13,128 bases of DNA from Clostridia bacterium (GTDB taxonomy: Bacteria; Bacillota; Clostridia; Oscillospirales; CAG-272): NCBI GenBank assembly GCA_017540285.1, contig JAFYBI010000445.1, forward strand, positions 1-13,128, written 5' to 3'. The notes beneath the pieces are model-generated. The model saw nothing but the letters and a program-made list of their open reading frames with translations. It did not search any database and was not told the DNA's origin. Positions within the stretch are counted from its first letter, which is position 1. Each line of letters starts with the position of its first letter. Shown piece by piece: positions 1-7,033 of the stretch. The position numbers and the translations under genes are program-made.

Positions 1-804
1 CGAATATCCGTACATGTCCTGATCGGTCATCTTCCCGTCGCCGTCCGCATCGATCGAAAGCGTTTCGGCGTAGGACTTCATGGTGTCGAACGTCCACTTC
101 CCCTCCCGCACGAGCGTATAGGGGGATTCGAGGCCTGTGTCCGTCATCAGGCCCTTGTTGAAGAAGATGCAGAAGAGGTATTCGACCGAGGTCATCGTCA
201 GATCGCCGGTGATGTAGAAGAGGTGATCCGCGACGTTCATCTCGTAGACGATGTCGCTGTTCCACCACGGCTTATCGAAGTTGAGCGCGTGGACGTCGTT
301 CCAGTTCGCGAAGACGCCGTCCGCCGCCACCGCGGTGATGTACGCGCCGTAGCCCGCGACAAGCTGATACGCGTCGTCCGCCGCCAGCACGGAATTCTTG
401 ACCTTGCCGGTATAGCCGTCGCGGTCGTCCCAGAGGCCGGGCTCCGTGACGGTCACGAGGGCGATGTTCAGATCCGCTTCCGTTGCGGCGTTGCGCTTGT
501 AAACCGCCTCGGAGATGATGTCCCCGTCGACCTCGCCGACGAAGTCATATTCCGTGTGGCGGGGCGTGAGGACGGTGAAGGTCCTGCCGCCGAAATCCTC
601 CTTCGGCAGGTCGGCGTAGAGCGCGGCGTCCGGGTCCTCCTCCGGGGCGTCGGTTTCCGCGTTGCCCGCTGACGGGGCGTTCTGTCCGGCAGGCGCGCCT
701 CCCGCCGGGTTGTCGGTATTCTGCGCCGATTCTCCGCAGGCTGCGAAGAGCGGGAGGAGAAGCGCGGCGATCAGAAGGAGGGTGACGATCTTTCTGGTTT
801 TCAT
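1..804 (-). CDS. Extracellular solute-binding lipoprotein, N-terminal 268 residues (3' end off window)
   Basis: This is a substrate-capturing lipoprotein of an ABC-type sugar or oligosaccharide importer. The frame is open from the ATG at 804 to base 1, and the gene continues past the window edge. The N-terminus is a lipoprotein signal: basic MKTRK, a Leu/Ala-rich core, then the lipobox-like LFAAC with the lipidated Cys at residue 23. A Ser/Gly/Ala/Glu-rich linker follows (about 24-60). The mature domain opens with a 'FGGRTFTVL' strand and contains 'REGKWTFD', a phrase also present as 'REGKWTLD' in the lipoprotein at 2920-4425. Residues 252-263 form a DxDxDG...D calcium-loop-like motif, as seen in many clostridial members. 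The start is supported by GGAAAGGAG about 12 nt upstream. The gene is divergent from the glycoside hydrolase at 1046 and has its own promoter (884-912). No permease is in view, and the substrate cannot be told from sequence. Confidence 0.88.
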   Translation of the reverse strand, partial: MKTRKIVTLLLIAALLLPLFAACGESAQNTDNPAGGAPAGQNAPSAGNAETDAPEEDPDAALYADLPKEDFGGRTFTVLTPRHTEYDFVGEVDGDIISEAVYKRNAATEADLNIALVTVTEPGLWDDRDGYTGKVKNSVLAADDAYQLVAGYGAYITAVAADGVFANWNDVHALNFDKPWWNSDIVYEMNVADHLFYITGDLTMTSVEYLFCIFFNKGLMTDTGLESPYTLVREGKWTFDTMKSYAETLSIDADGDGKMTDQDMYGYS

Positions 805-883
805 GAAATGCGAATGCTCCTTTCCATCGTGATCCGATGCTGATTCGGCTGCCCTTGCTGCGGGCTTCGCTGTGTTCCTCTTT

Positions 884-912
884 ATTATGACACATTCGGG
901 ATCGTTTTTCAA
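884..912 (-). promoter_or_regulatory. Sigma-A-type promoter for the minus-strand lipoprotein gene
   Basis: Read on the minus strand, TTGAAA (907-912) and CATAAT (884-889) are separated by exactly 17 bases. The predicted start near 877 gives a leader of about 70 nt before the ATG at 804. The position in the divergent intergenic region fits the downstream gene. Confidence 0.7.
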
Positions 913-948
913 GACCCGAACCTCATTTTCTTTCTTCGATCCTTTCGT

Positions 949-972
949 TTTCGGAGGATTTTCCCGCCGAAA
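949..972. repeat. Inverted repeat between the divergent promoters
   Basis: TTTCGG (949-954) and CCGAAA (967-972) are perfect inverted copies around a 12-base centre, and a smaller GGA/TCC pair lies inside. The repeat sits just upstream of the plus-strand -35 box (977) and about 40 bases upstream of the minus-strand -35 box. That would suit a regulator acting on either divergent gene. No T-tract follows, so it is not a terminator. It could be chance. Confidence 0.3.
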
Positions 973-976
973 GCCC

Positions 977-1005
977 TTGCGCCCGGCCTCCGGTTGTGCT
1001 ATACT
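977..1005 (+). promoter_or_regulatory. Sigma-A-type promoter for the GH-A glycoside hydrolase gene
   Basis: TTGCGC (977-982) and TATACT (1000-1005) are separated by 17 bases. The predicted start near 1012 leaves a leader of about 34 nt to the ATG at 1046. This promoter argues against an upstream in-frame ATG near 872, which would lie before the transcription start. Confidence 0.65.
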
Positions 1006-1045
1006 CAACACAAAGGGACAGGACCGACGTGACGAGGAGGACTGC

Positions 1046-2800
1046 ATGAAACAGAGAGACCCCTATTTTCATCATCAAGACGGAACGCGGCTGCTGCCGC
1101 TCGGAGAGTTCGGATGCTACTTTTCGCTCGCGTACGTCGGGGAGGAGCTGGCGGCGGATTCGCAGCACGGGAACCGGCTGATCGAATTCCAGCACGCGAC
1201 GCGCGGCGTCTGGCGGAAGTTCTTCCGCTTTCTCGCCGAAGAGGACGGGGCGACGGCGATCCGCATGTTTCCGCGCGGGGACAGCGGCGGCTCGGCGTGG
1301 GAAGGGCTCGATATCGGCGGGCGCGTGAACCGGCCTCTTCTCGAGAAGATCAAGGCCTATATGGCCGACGCGAAGCCGTACGGGATCGGCCTGCAGCTCT
1401 GCCTCTTCACCGAGCCGGAGTGCAGCTTCTACTGCGAGCCCTACACCCGGACCTACTGGGGCACGCGCCTCTGGACGAAGGAGGAGATCGCCTCGGCTTC
1501 CCCCGCGCAGAGACGCTTTCTCGAGCACCCGGACGACATCGTCCCCTACGACCGCTTCTTCTCCGATCCCGACGTGCGGATATGCTGCCACCGGTTCCTC
1601 GACGAGATCCTCCCGGCGCTTCGCGGGATCGACGGGCTCTTTGCGGTCGAGATCTTCAACGAGGCAGGCTGGGCGAGCCCGCACGCCGATCCGATGAACA
1701 CCTTCCGCTGGGAGGACACGCCGGACTATCTCGACTGGCTCCGGGACATGACGGATCACGTCCGCCGGCAGGCCCCCGATCTTCCCGTCTGCATCAGCAA
1801 TCCGGGCGTCGGGCTCCTCGGGCACGATCCGATCCACTGGGCGCGGGAGATCCGCCCGGACTTCTTCTCGCTTCACAACTACCCGGACATCTGCGGGTCC
1901 CGCCCCGGCATGGACTACGCGGCGATCACCGACATGACCGTGCAGTACATCGCCGCCGAATGCCCCGTGATGATGGGCGAATGGGAGGCGATCCCCCTGC
2001 GGTACGCCGATTTCCCACAGAAAGAAGAGCTCCTCATGCTGCTCAGCCGGGATATGGCGTGGATGACGATGCTCTCCGGCGCGCCGGGCTGCCTCTCGTG
2101 GTGCGCGCGCGGATGGGGACAGTATTTCGCCGTGCGCGAGGTGTTCCGGGAGCTCGAGGCATACCCGCTCGTCCCCGATCCGCCGCTCACGATCGACATT
2201 TCCCGGGAACAGGCGTGGTTCGAATCCCTCTGGCACGGGGGCGAGGAGACGTGCCGCTATCCGGCGTGGCGATGGTGTCCCGACGCCTCCGCGACCGACC
2301 GGCGGCACCGCTTCTGCGTCAAGAGCGAGAGCGAAGCCTACCGCCGCCTCCTCGACGCGGAGCAGTGGAGCCTCGAGACGGGCGTCCCGTTCCGCTTCAC
2401 GCTGGATGACCCGGACGGACGCGCGATCCGGCTCGCGGACCTGACGAAGACCGACTTCCTCGCCGTCAGACCGGCAGTCCTGCCCGTCGGCGGCTACCGG
2501 CAGAAGGCCCTCACGGCGGACGGCGGACGGGTGCGGCTGGTCTATCTTCAAAACCGGGTGCCGTATTCCCACTTGACGGACGACCGCGCGGGCGGGCTCG
2601 CGGAACAGTTCTCCCTGCGCGGGCGCGCTCCCGTCCCGGTTACGATCACGCTCGATCCGCTCACGCCGAAGGACCGCGCGCGGGTGTACGATCTCGACGC
2701 GGGGACCTGGGCCGAAATGGACGGGCGCTCGCTCGGCTTCGGCGTCACCGATCACGATTTCGTCGTCCTCCTCGAAAAAGCGGAGGAGGTCCCGAAATGA
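1046..2800 (+). CDS. Clan GH-A (GH5-like) glycoside hydrolase, cytoplasmic
   Basis: This 584-residue protein is probably a retaining (beta/alpha)8-barrel glycosidase. The barrel appears to span about residues 15-385. It shows the clan GH-A hallmarks: Arg73 in 'AIRMF' near the first strands, the acid/base pair Asn205-Glu206 in 'EIFNEAGW' at strand 4, His277-x-Tyr279 in 'SLHNYPD', the nucleophile candidate Glu312 in 'MMGEWEAI' at strand 7, and a Trp in 'LSWCARGWG' at strand 8. The remaining roughly 200 residues look like a beta-rich accessory domain. There is no signal peptide, so it should act on imported oligosaccharides. The start at 1046 is chosen because GAGGAGG lies 5 nt upstream and the promoter lies between it and the longer open frame. 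A GH5, GH39-like or unclassified GH-A family remains possible, and the substrate is unknown. Confidence 0.75.
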   Translation: MKQRDPYFHHQDGTRLLPLGEFGCYFSLAYVGEELAADSQHGNRLIEFQHATRGVWRKFFRFLAEEDGATAIRMFPRGDSGGSAWEGLDIGGRVNRPLLEKIKAYMADAKPYGIGLQLCLFTEPECSFYCEPYTRTYWGTRLWTKEEIASASPAQRRFLEHPDDIVPYDRFFSDPDVRICCHRFLDEILPALRGIDGLFAVEIFNEAGWASPHADPMNTFRWEDTPDYLDWLRDMTDHVRRQAPDLPVCISNPGVGLLGHDPIHWAREIRPDFFSLHNYPDICGSRPGMDYAAITDMTVQYIAAECPVMMGEWEAIPLRYADFPQKEELLMLLSRDMAWMTMLSGAPGCLSWCARGWGQYFAVREVFRELEAYPLVPDPPLTIDISREQAWFESLWHGGEETCRYPAWRWCPDASATDRRHRFCVKSESEAYRRLLDAEQWSLETGVPFRFTLDDPDGRAIRLADLTKTDFLAVRPAVLPVGGYRQKALTADGGRVRLVYLQNRVPYSHLTDDRAGGLAEQFSLRGRAPVPVTITLDPLTPKDRARVYDLDAGTWAEMDGRSLGFGVTDHDFVVLLEKAEEVPK

Positions 2801-2830
2801 AGAAACCGAGGAGCAATTCCCCGTACCCCC

Positions 2831-2859
2831 TTGCAAAGAGGGGAAAAGCGTGATACAAT
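2831..2859 (+). promoter_or_regulatory. Sigma-A-type promoter for the lipoprotein-repressor-arabinofuranosidase operon
   Basis: TTGCAA (2831-2836) and TACAAT (2854-2859) are separated by 17 bases. The predicted start near 2866 gives a leader of about 54 nt that contains the palindrome at 2878-2891. It lies 30 bases after the hydrolase stop, so the downstream genes can be expressed independently of the GH-A gene. Confidence 0.7.
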
Positions 2860-2877
2860 ACATACAGTACCCATTTC

Positions 2878-2891
2878 ACTCCGCACGGAGT
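2878..2891. promoter_or_regulatory. Perfect palindrome in the operon leader, candidate operator
   Basis: ACTCCG-CA-CGGAGT is a perfect 6-base dyad with a 2-base centre, at about +12 to +25 from the predicted start. This is where a dimeric repressor would block transcription. The operon's second gene encodes a dimeric winged-helix repressor of the BlaI/MecI family, so it is a candidate autoregulatory operator. The sequence does not resemble the TACA/TGTA core of known BlaI and MecI operators, so the link is inference. Confidence 0.4.
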
Positions 2892-2919
2892 TATGCATGA
2901 CAACTTGAAAGGAGCAGTC

Positions 2920-4425
2920 ATGAAACGCCGCATTTCCATCCTTCTTCTCTGCGCCCTGCTACTCTCCCTCGCCGCCTCCTGCGCCAAAGGAGCCGACGAA
3001 GCGAAAAAGCCCGACGCCGCAGCGCCCTCCTCCCCCTCCGCGGAAGCATCGCCCGCCGGGGAAGACGACGCCGATCTACCGAAATATCCATATTACGACG
3101 GTCACGACCTCGGCGGCCGCAATTTCCACTTCATCAACGCGCCGGCCGCTTACTGGGATATGTTCACCTCGATGACGGCCGACGAGATCACCGGCGAGGT
3201 CATCAACGACGCGGTCTTCGAGCGGAACGCCCGGATCAGCGAAAAGCTCAACTGCACGATGACCGAGGAGGGCTACCGCATCTCCGACGGCTACTGGGAC
3301 GAGCTCTCTCCGCTGATGCAGGCGGGCGACCCGAAGTACGACATCCTCTGCCTGCCGTACCGCTACACCGCGACCTGCGTGACGGGCGGGTACATTCTGA
3401 ACCTCGACGAGATGAAGAACATGCACCTCGACGAGAATTACTGGAACCAGACGATCCTGGGAGCCACCTCGCTCAATCACCGCCACTTCATCGCGTCGAG
3501 CGCAGCGCACTTCATGTCGGTCGACGGCATGTGGTGCCTGTACTTCAACCAGGCCCTGATGCGGAACTATCAGCTTGATTTCCCCTACGATCTCGTGCGC
3601 GAGGGCAAGTGGACGCTCGACCGCCTGCTCGAATACATGAAGGCCGGCGCCAACCTCAACGGCGAGAGCGCCTTTGCCCCGCCGTATGAAGGACGCGCGC
3701 AGTTCAGCCTGAGCGGGACCTCCGTCTACGGCTTCACCTCCTATACCTCCGTCTTCCAGAAGCTCCTCTACGGCATGGAGGCGCACATGATCGACAAGGA
3801 CGACGAGGACAAAATGGTCTTCACCGCGTCCTCCGAGCACTTCATCACCTGCGCCACGAAGCTCGCGGAGAACTTCTCCGTCCCCGGCCTGTACATCGAC
3901 GCGAACGACGACGACGGCTTCTCCTACAACCTGAACATCTTCCCGTCCAGCCGCGCGCTCTTCATGGGCGGCGAGCTGAAGGACGCGCAGGTCTTCCGCG
4001 ACATGGACGATGAGTTCGGCGTCCTCCCGCTCCCGAAGTACGACGAGGGACAGAAGGACTACTTCACGACGCTCGACTTCCAGATGATGACCTTCGCGAT
4101 CCCCTACACCCAGACCGCGGCTGAGGACGCCGCGCTCCTCCTCGACGCGCTGTCCTTCGAGACCTACACCTCGATCCTCGACGTCTTCCTCGGCAACCGC
4201 ATCGAGCAGAAGGGTCTGAGAAACGCCGATTCGATCGAAATGCTGCACATCATCTACGACGGGCTCGGGATCGACCTCGGCGAGGCGTTCGACCTGTTCG
4301 GATCCCTCTCCACCGACATCAAGAGGAACATCCCGCAGGGCAAGACCGAATTCGCCTCCCTGATCGAGAAGAACAAGAAGCCGATCGTCAAGCAGATGGA
4401 AAAGCTGCAGGAGCACTTCCAGTAA
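2920..4425 (+). CDS. Extracellular solute-binding lipoprotein, full length
   Basis: This 501-residue lipoprotein probably binds a sugar or oligosaccharide outside the membrane for an ABC importer. The start at 2920 is chosen over an in-frame ATG 27 bases upstream: AAAGGAG lies just before it, and the protein then begins with a clean signal peptide (MKRR, Leu-rich core, LAASC with Cys21). An Ala/Pro/Ser-rich linker follows to about residue 45. The mature part opens with 'LGGRNFHFI', the same opening as the lipoprotein at 1-804, and contains 'REGKWTLD'. The size fits the large clostridial solute-binding proteins. It is the first gene of a tight unit: 31 bases to the repressor, then the arabinofuranosidase. 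That suggests, but does not prove, an arabinose-containing ligand. No permease genes are adjacent, so it must share a permease encoded elsewhere. Confidence 0.85.
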   Translation: MKRRISILLLCALLLSLAASCAKGADEAKKPDAAAPSSPSAEASPAGEDDADLPKYPYYDGHDLGGRNFHFINAPAAYWDMFTSMTADEITGEVINDAVFERNARISEKLNCTMTEEGYRISDGYWDELSPLMQAGDPKYDILCLPYRYTATCVTGGYILNLDEMKNMHLDENYWNQTILGATSLNHRHFIASSAAHFMSVDGMWCLYFNQALMRNYQLDFPYDLVREGKWTLDRLLEYMKAGANLNGESAFAPPYEGRAQFSLSGTSVYGFTSYTSVFQKLLYGMEAHMIDKDDEDKMVFTASSEHFITCATKLAENFSVPGLYIDANDDDGFSYNLNIFPSSRALFMGGELKDAQVFRDMDDEFGVLPLPKYDEGQKDYFTTLDFQMMTFAIPYTQTAAEDAALLLDALSFETYTSILDVFLGNRIEQKGLRNADSIEMLHIIYDGLGIDLGEAFDLFGSLSTDIKRNIPQGKTEFASLIEKNKKPIVKQMEKLQEHFQ

Positions 4426-4456
4426 GTCATATCATCCATTCAGAAAGGGACCACCC

Positions 4457-4849
4457 ATGAACGAAAACAACGATTTCATTCTTCTTCCGCCCTCCGAGCT
4501 GGAGGTCATGAACGCCATCTGGGAAGCGGAGAAAATCTTCCCGAAGCCGATCCTCACCGCGCATCTTCTCGAAGCCATGCCGGCGCTGAAACGGCTGCAG
4601 ACCACCTCCGTCCTGACCCTGCTCGGCCGTCTGGTCATGAAGGGGTACGTCCGGATCGAAAAGCAGGACCACAACAACAACTACATTTCTCTCATCACGC
4701 AGGAGGAGTACCGGATCCGCGCGTGCCGGGATTTCGTCCGGGCCGTGTACCTCGGGAACAAAACGGAGCTGTTCGCCGAGATCATCGCCGGCATGACGAA
4801 GGAGGAGCGCACCGCCCTCGGCAAGAAGCTCCCCAAGAAGAAAGCGTAA
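4457..4849 (+). CDS. BlaI/MecI/CopY-family transcriptional repressor
   Basis: This 130-residue protein is a winged-helix DNA-binding repressor. It opens with the family's characteristic 'LPPSELEVMNAIWEAE' first helix. The recognition region 'TTSVLTLLGRLVMKGYVRIEK' and wing come next, then the 'ITQEEYRIRACRDFV' linker helix into a C-terminal dimerisation segment and a Lys-rich tail. Known members repress beta-lactamase (BlaI), mecA (MecI) or copper genes (CopY). Here there is no neighbouring BlaR1/MecR1 sensor protease and no beta-lactamase gene. The gene sits between a solute-binding protein and an arabinofuranosidase, 31 bases from each, with GAAAGGGA upstream of the ATG. It may have been recruited as a local carbohydrate-operon regulator; the inducer is unknown. 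Confidence 0.85.
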   Translation: MNENNDFILLPPSELEVMNAIWEAEKIFPKPILTAHLLEAMPALKRLQTTSVLTLLGRLVMKGYVRIEKQDHNNNYISLITQEEYRIRACRDFVRAVYLGNKTELFAEIIAGMTKEERTALGKKLPKKKA

Positions 4850-4880
4850 CGCAAATTCCATCACGAAAGGAAACACGAGC

Positions 4881-6353
4881 GTGGAAAAATACCTCATCAA
4901 CCCCAACCAGAAGCTGAGCACCATCTGCCGCGACATCTACGGCACATTCAGCGAGCACCTCGGCCGCTGTATCTATGAAGGCGTCTACGTGGGCAAAGAC
5001 TCCCCCATCCCGAACGTGAACGGCATGCGCACCGATGTGGTCGAGGCTCTGAAGGAGGCGGGACTTCCCGTGCTCCGCTGGCCGGGCGGCTGCTTTGCCG
5101 ACGAGTACCACTGGAAGGACGGGATCGGTCCGAAGGAAACGCGCAAGAAGATGATCAACACCCACTGGGGCGGCGTCGTGGAGGACAATTCCTTCGGCAC
5201 GCACGAGTTCTTCGAGCTCTGCCGCCAGCTGGGCTGCGACGCCTACGTCACCGGCAACCTCGGCTCCGGCACGGTACAGGAGATGAGCGAGTGGGTCGAA
5301 TACATGACCTTCGACGGCGTCTCCCCCATGGCCGATCTCCGCAAGGAAAACGGGGATGAAAAGCCGTGGAGGCTGAAATACTTCGGCGTCGGCAACGAGA
5401 ACTGGAGATGCGGCGGCAACATGACGGCGGACTTCTATGCCGATCAGTACCGCCGGTACGCCACCTACGTGCGCAACTACAGCTTTCAGAACCGCGTGAA
5501 GAAGATCGCCTGCGGCCCGAGCGGCGGGGACTACAACTGGACCGACGTGCTCATGAAGAAGGTCGGCCGCGCGATGGACGGGCTCTCCCTGCACTACTAC
5601 ACCGTCCCGGGCGACTGGGGACACAAGGGCAAGGCGACGGAATTCACCGACGAGGAGTACTACGCGACCATCGAGAAGGCGTACGTCATGGAAGAGCTGG
5701 TCCACCGCCACGACGCGCTCATGGATCGCTATGACCCGGACAAGCGCATCGCCCTGATCGTGGACGAATGGGGCACCTGGTACGACGTGGAGGAGGGGAC
5801 GAACCCCGGCTTCCTCTATCAGCAGAACGCGGTCCGCGACGCCATCGTGGCCGGTCTGACGCTCAACATCTTCAACAAGCACAGCGACCGCGTGAAGATG
5901 GCGAACATCGCGCAGACCGTCAACGTTCTCCAGTCCGTCGCGCTGACCGACGGCGAGGACATGCTCCTCACGCCGACCTACTTCGTCTTCAAGATGTTCC
6001 GGGATCATCAGGACGCCACGCTGCTCGGCTCGTTCATCACCACGCAGAACCTCTCCGAGAAGGGCCGGCTGCCGCAGCTCATCGAGAGCGCGTCCGTGAA
6101 GGAAGACGGTACCATCGTCTCGACCGTGGTCAACACCTCCCTCACCGAGCCGGCCGACATCCTCTGCCAGATCGCGGATACCGCGGTGAGCAAGGTCACG
6201 GCGGAGATCCTCACGGGAGACCCGCACGACCACAACCGCTTCGACGACAAGGACAAGGTCGCCCTCCGTCCCTTCGACGGCGTCACCGTCACCCCGGACG
6301 GCTTCCGCGCGGCCACCCCGCCCTGCTCCGTCGTGAAGTTCCTCGTGAAATAA
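4881..6353 (+). CDS. abfA: Alpha-L-arabinofuranosidase, GH51
   Basis: This 490-residue retaining glycosidase removes non-reducing alpha-L-arabinofuranosyl residues from arabinan or arabinoxylan oligosaccharides. The family pattern is clear: 'IYGTFSEHLGRCIYEGVYVG' near the start, 'VLRWPGGCFADEYHWKDGIG', the acid/base Glu173 in 'GVGNENWRCGG', 'HYYTVPGDW', and the nucleophile Glu296 in 'LIVDEWGTWY'. The positions nearly match Geobacillus AbfA (Glu175 and Glu294). Residues from about 390 form the usual C-terminal beta domain. There is no signal peptide, so it works in the cytoplasm on imported oligosaccharides. The start is GTG at 4881, supported by GAAAGGA nine bases upstream and by the N-terminus beginning at the expected distance from the first strand. 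It is the enzyme of the unit and ends one base before the next ATG. Confidence 0.95.
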   Translation: MEKYLINPNQKLSTICRDIYGTFSEHLGRCIYEGVYVGKDSPIPNVNGMRTDVVEALKEAGLPVLRWPGGCFADEYHWKDGIGPKETRKKMINTHWGGVVEDNSFGTHEFFELCRQLGCDAYVTGNLGSGTVQEMSEWVEYMTFDGVSPMADLRKENGDEKPWRLKYFGVGNENWRCGGNMTADFYADQYRRYATYVRNYSFQNRVKKIACGPSGGDYNWTDVLMKKVGRAMDGLSLHYYTVPGDWGHKGKATEFTDEEYYATIEKAYVMEELVHRHDALMDRYDPDKRIALIVDEWGTWYDVEEGTNPGFLYQQNAVRDAIVAGLTLNIFNKHSDRVKMANIAQTVNVLQSVALTDGEDMLLTPTYFVFKMFRDHQDATLLGSFITTQNLSEKGRLPQLIESASVKEDGTIVSTVVNTSLTEPADILCQIADTAVSKVTAEILTGDPHDHNRFDDKDKVALRPFDGVTVTPDGFRAATPPCSVVKFLVK

Positions 6354-6354
6354 G

Positions 6355-6606
6355 ATGCGCGAATGCAAGCGGTGTCTCCTGCGGCAGGCCGCCGAGGACG
6401 ACACCTGGGCGAGCGTCATGGAGAAGGTCGAAAAGATCCCGGCGCGCGACCGGGTGCCGGACGGGATCTACCGGGAACGCCTCGAGGCCTGTTCGTCGTG
6501 CGATTACCTGATCTCCGGCGTGTGCATGAAATGCGGCTGCTACGTGGAATTCCGGGCGGCCCACCGGCGGATGAAATGTCCGGACGCGGCGGCCCGGCGG
6601 TGGTGA
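6355..6606 (+). CDS. Small eight-cysteine protein, DUF6171-like, probable metal binder
   Basis: This 83-residue protein of unknown function has eight cysteines: Cys4 and Cys7 (CKRC), Cys46 and Cys49 (CSSC), Cys57, Cys60 and Cys62 (CMKCGC) and Cys75 (CP). The spacing suggests one or two structural zinc or iron sites. The 'C..C.......C..CGC..E.RAA......CP' arrangement resembles DUF6171 proteins as I remember them, and the short zinc-binding modules of some phage proteins. It starts one base after the arabinofuranosidase stop and has no strong ribosome binding site of its own, so it is probably translated by coupling. The family call is from memory; the metal-site idea rests on the cysteine pattern. 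Confidence 0.7.
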   Translation: MRECKRCLLRQAAEDDTWASVMEKVEKIPARDRVPDGIYRERLEACSSCDYLISGVCMKCGCYVEFRAAHRRMKCPDAAARRW

Positions 6607-6609
6607 AGC

Positions 6610-6630
6610 CTCAAAAAACTTTGAGAAATT
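6610..6630 (+). terminator. Weak terminator-like hairpin after the arabinofuranosidase operon
   Basis: CTCAAA (6610-6615), an AAAC loop and TTTGAG (6620-6625) form a 6-bp, AT-rich hairpin followed by AAATTTT. It lies four bases after the stop of the cysteine-rich gene and before the T-box promoter. The stem is weak and the T-run short, so termination may be partial. Confidence 0.35.
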
Positions 6631-6642
6631 TTCAAAACCCCC

Positions 6643-6671
6643 TTGACAGCGCCCTGCTTTCGTGCTATAAT
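6643..6671 (+). promoter_or_regulatory. Perfect-consensus sigma-A promoter of the T-box/ECF operon
   Basis: TTGACA (6643-6648) and TATAAT (6666-6671) are separated by exactly 17 bases. The predicted start is near 6678, at the beginning of the T-box leader. Such a strong promoter fits control by attenuation rather than initiation. Confidence 0.92.
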
Positions 6672-6677
6672 GCGCTA

Positions 6678-6957
6678 AACCGATGAGGAAGAGTGAGTAC
6701 GTTCTGGCAGAACCTCAAAGAGAGCCGCGGACGGTGAGATCGCGGCAGGGAAAACAGGACCGAATGGACTTCCGAGGGCGACCGGAACGGATCCCGTCAA
6801 AGGATCCCGGTATGGAAGCCGGAGATGGACCTCCGTCAACAAAGTCCGGCGTATGATGGTACGCACTGAGTGGACGTGTTTCACGTCAGGCCGGGTGGCA
6901 CCGCAGGAATGAATCTTCAATCCTGTCCCAGCGAGCAATTGTTGGGACGGGATTTTT
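6678..6957 (+). promoter_or_regulatory. T-box leader (tRNA-Trp-sensing riboswitch)
   Basis: The leader has the T-box hallmarks in order. A 'GATGAGGAAGAGTGAGTA' stem I start is followed by an 'AAAGAGAG' distal-loop segment (about 6717-6724). The 3' side of stem I contains 'CGAATGGACTTCCGAG', in which TGG (6765-6767) occupies the usual specifier position. Further stem-loops follow: GGATCC/GGATCC at 6789-6807 and GACGTG-TTT-CACGTC at 6873-6887. The T-box proper is GGGTGGCACCGC (6893-6904). An antiterminator can form by pairing CAGGA (6904-6908) with TCCTG (6921-6925), which overlaps the terminator arm at 6919-6930. The specifier predicts tRNA-Trp. The UGGN bulge reads UGGC and would pair with the G73 discriminator of bacterial tRNA-Trp. 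Uncharged tRNA-Trp should therefore permit transcription of the ECF genes. The T-box call is near certain; the specifier was placed by eye. Confidence 0.93.
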
Positions 6958-6962
6958 GTTTT
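6919..6962 (+). terminator. Intrinsic terminator of the T-box leader
   Basis: The 12-base arms 6919-6930 (AATCCTGTCCCA) and 6943-6954 (TGGGACGGGATT) pair with one T-G wobble around a 12-base loop. They are followed by a T-run interrupted by one G (6953-6962). The 5' arm also serves in the competing antiterminator, as expected for T-box control. Confidence 0.92.
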
Positions 6963-7033
6963 CAGACAGCACCTCCGTTCCGGTAAACCATCGCAGAAAT
7001 TTACATCCGCACAGCGGAAAAGGAGAATCTGTC

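Noticed and set aside
872..1045. Extended N-terminus of the GH-A hydrolase from an ATG near 872
   Set aside because: The extension covers the promoter at 977-1005, has no domain similarity, and a strong ribosome binding site precedes the ATG at 1046.
923..2863. Long open frame (about 646 codons) antisense to the GH-A glycoside hydrolase
   Set aside because: It is rich in Arg, Val, Glu and Pro with no recognisable domain, it spans both flanking intergenic regions, and it mirrors the codon pattern of a GC-rich gene on the other strand.
3076..4416. Long open frame (about 446 codons) antisense to the solute-binding protein gene
   Set aside because: The sense frame has a signal peptide, lipobox and family motifs; the antisense frame is a Val/Glu/Arg-rich shadow.
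4457..4849. Beta-lactam resistance locus, from the BlaI-type repressor and the beta-lactamase-fold hydrolase
   Set aside because: The two genes are 6 kb apart in separate units, there is no BlaR1/MecR1, and the hydrolase has no export signal and altered second and third motifs.
4782..6419. Long open frame (about 545 codons) antisense to the GH51 gene
   Set aside because: The GH51 frame contains all family motifs. The antisense frame is a composition shadow (His/Val/Arg-rich) and overlaps three genuine genes.
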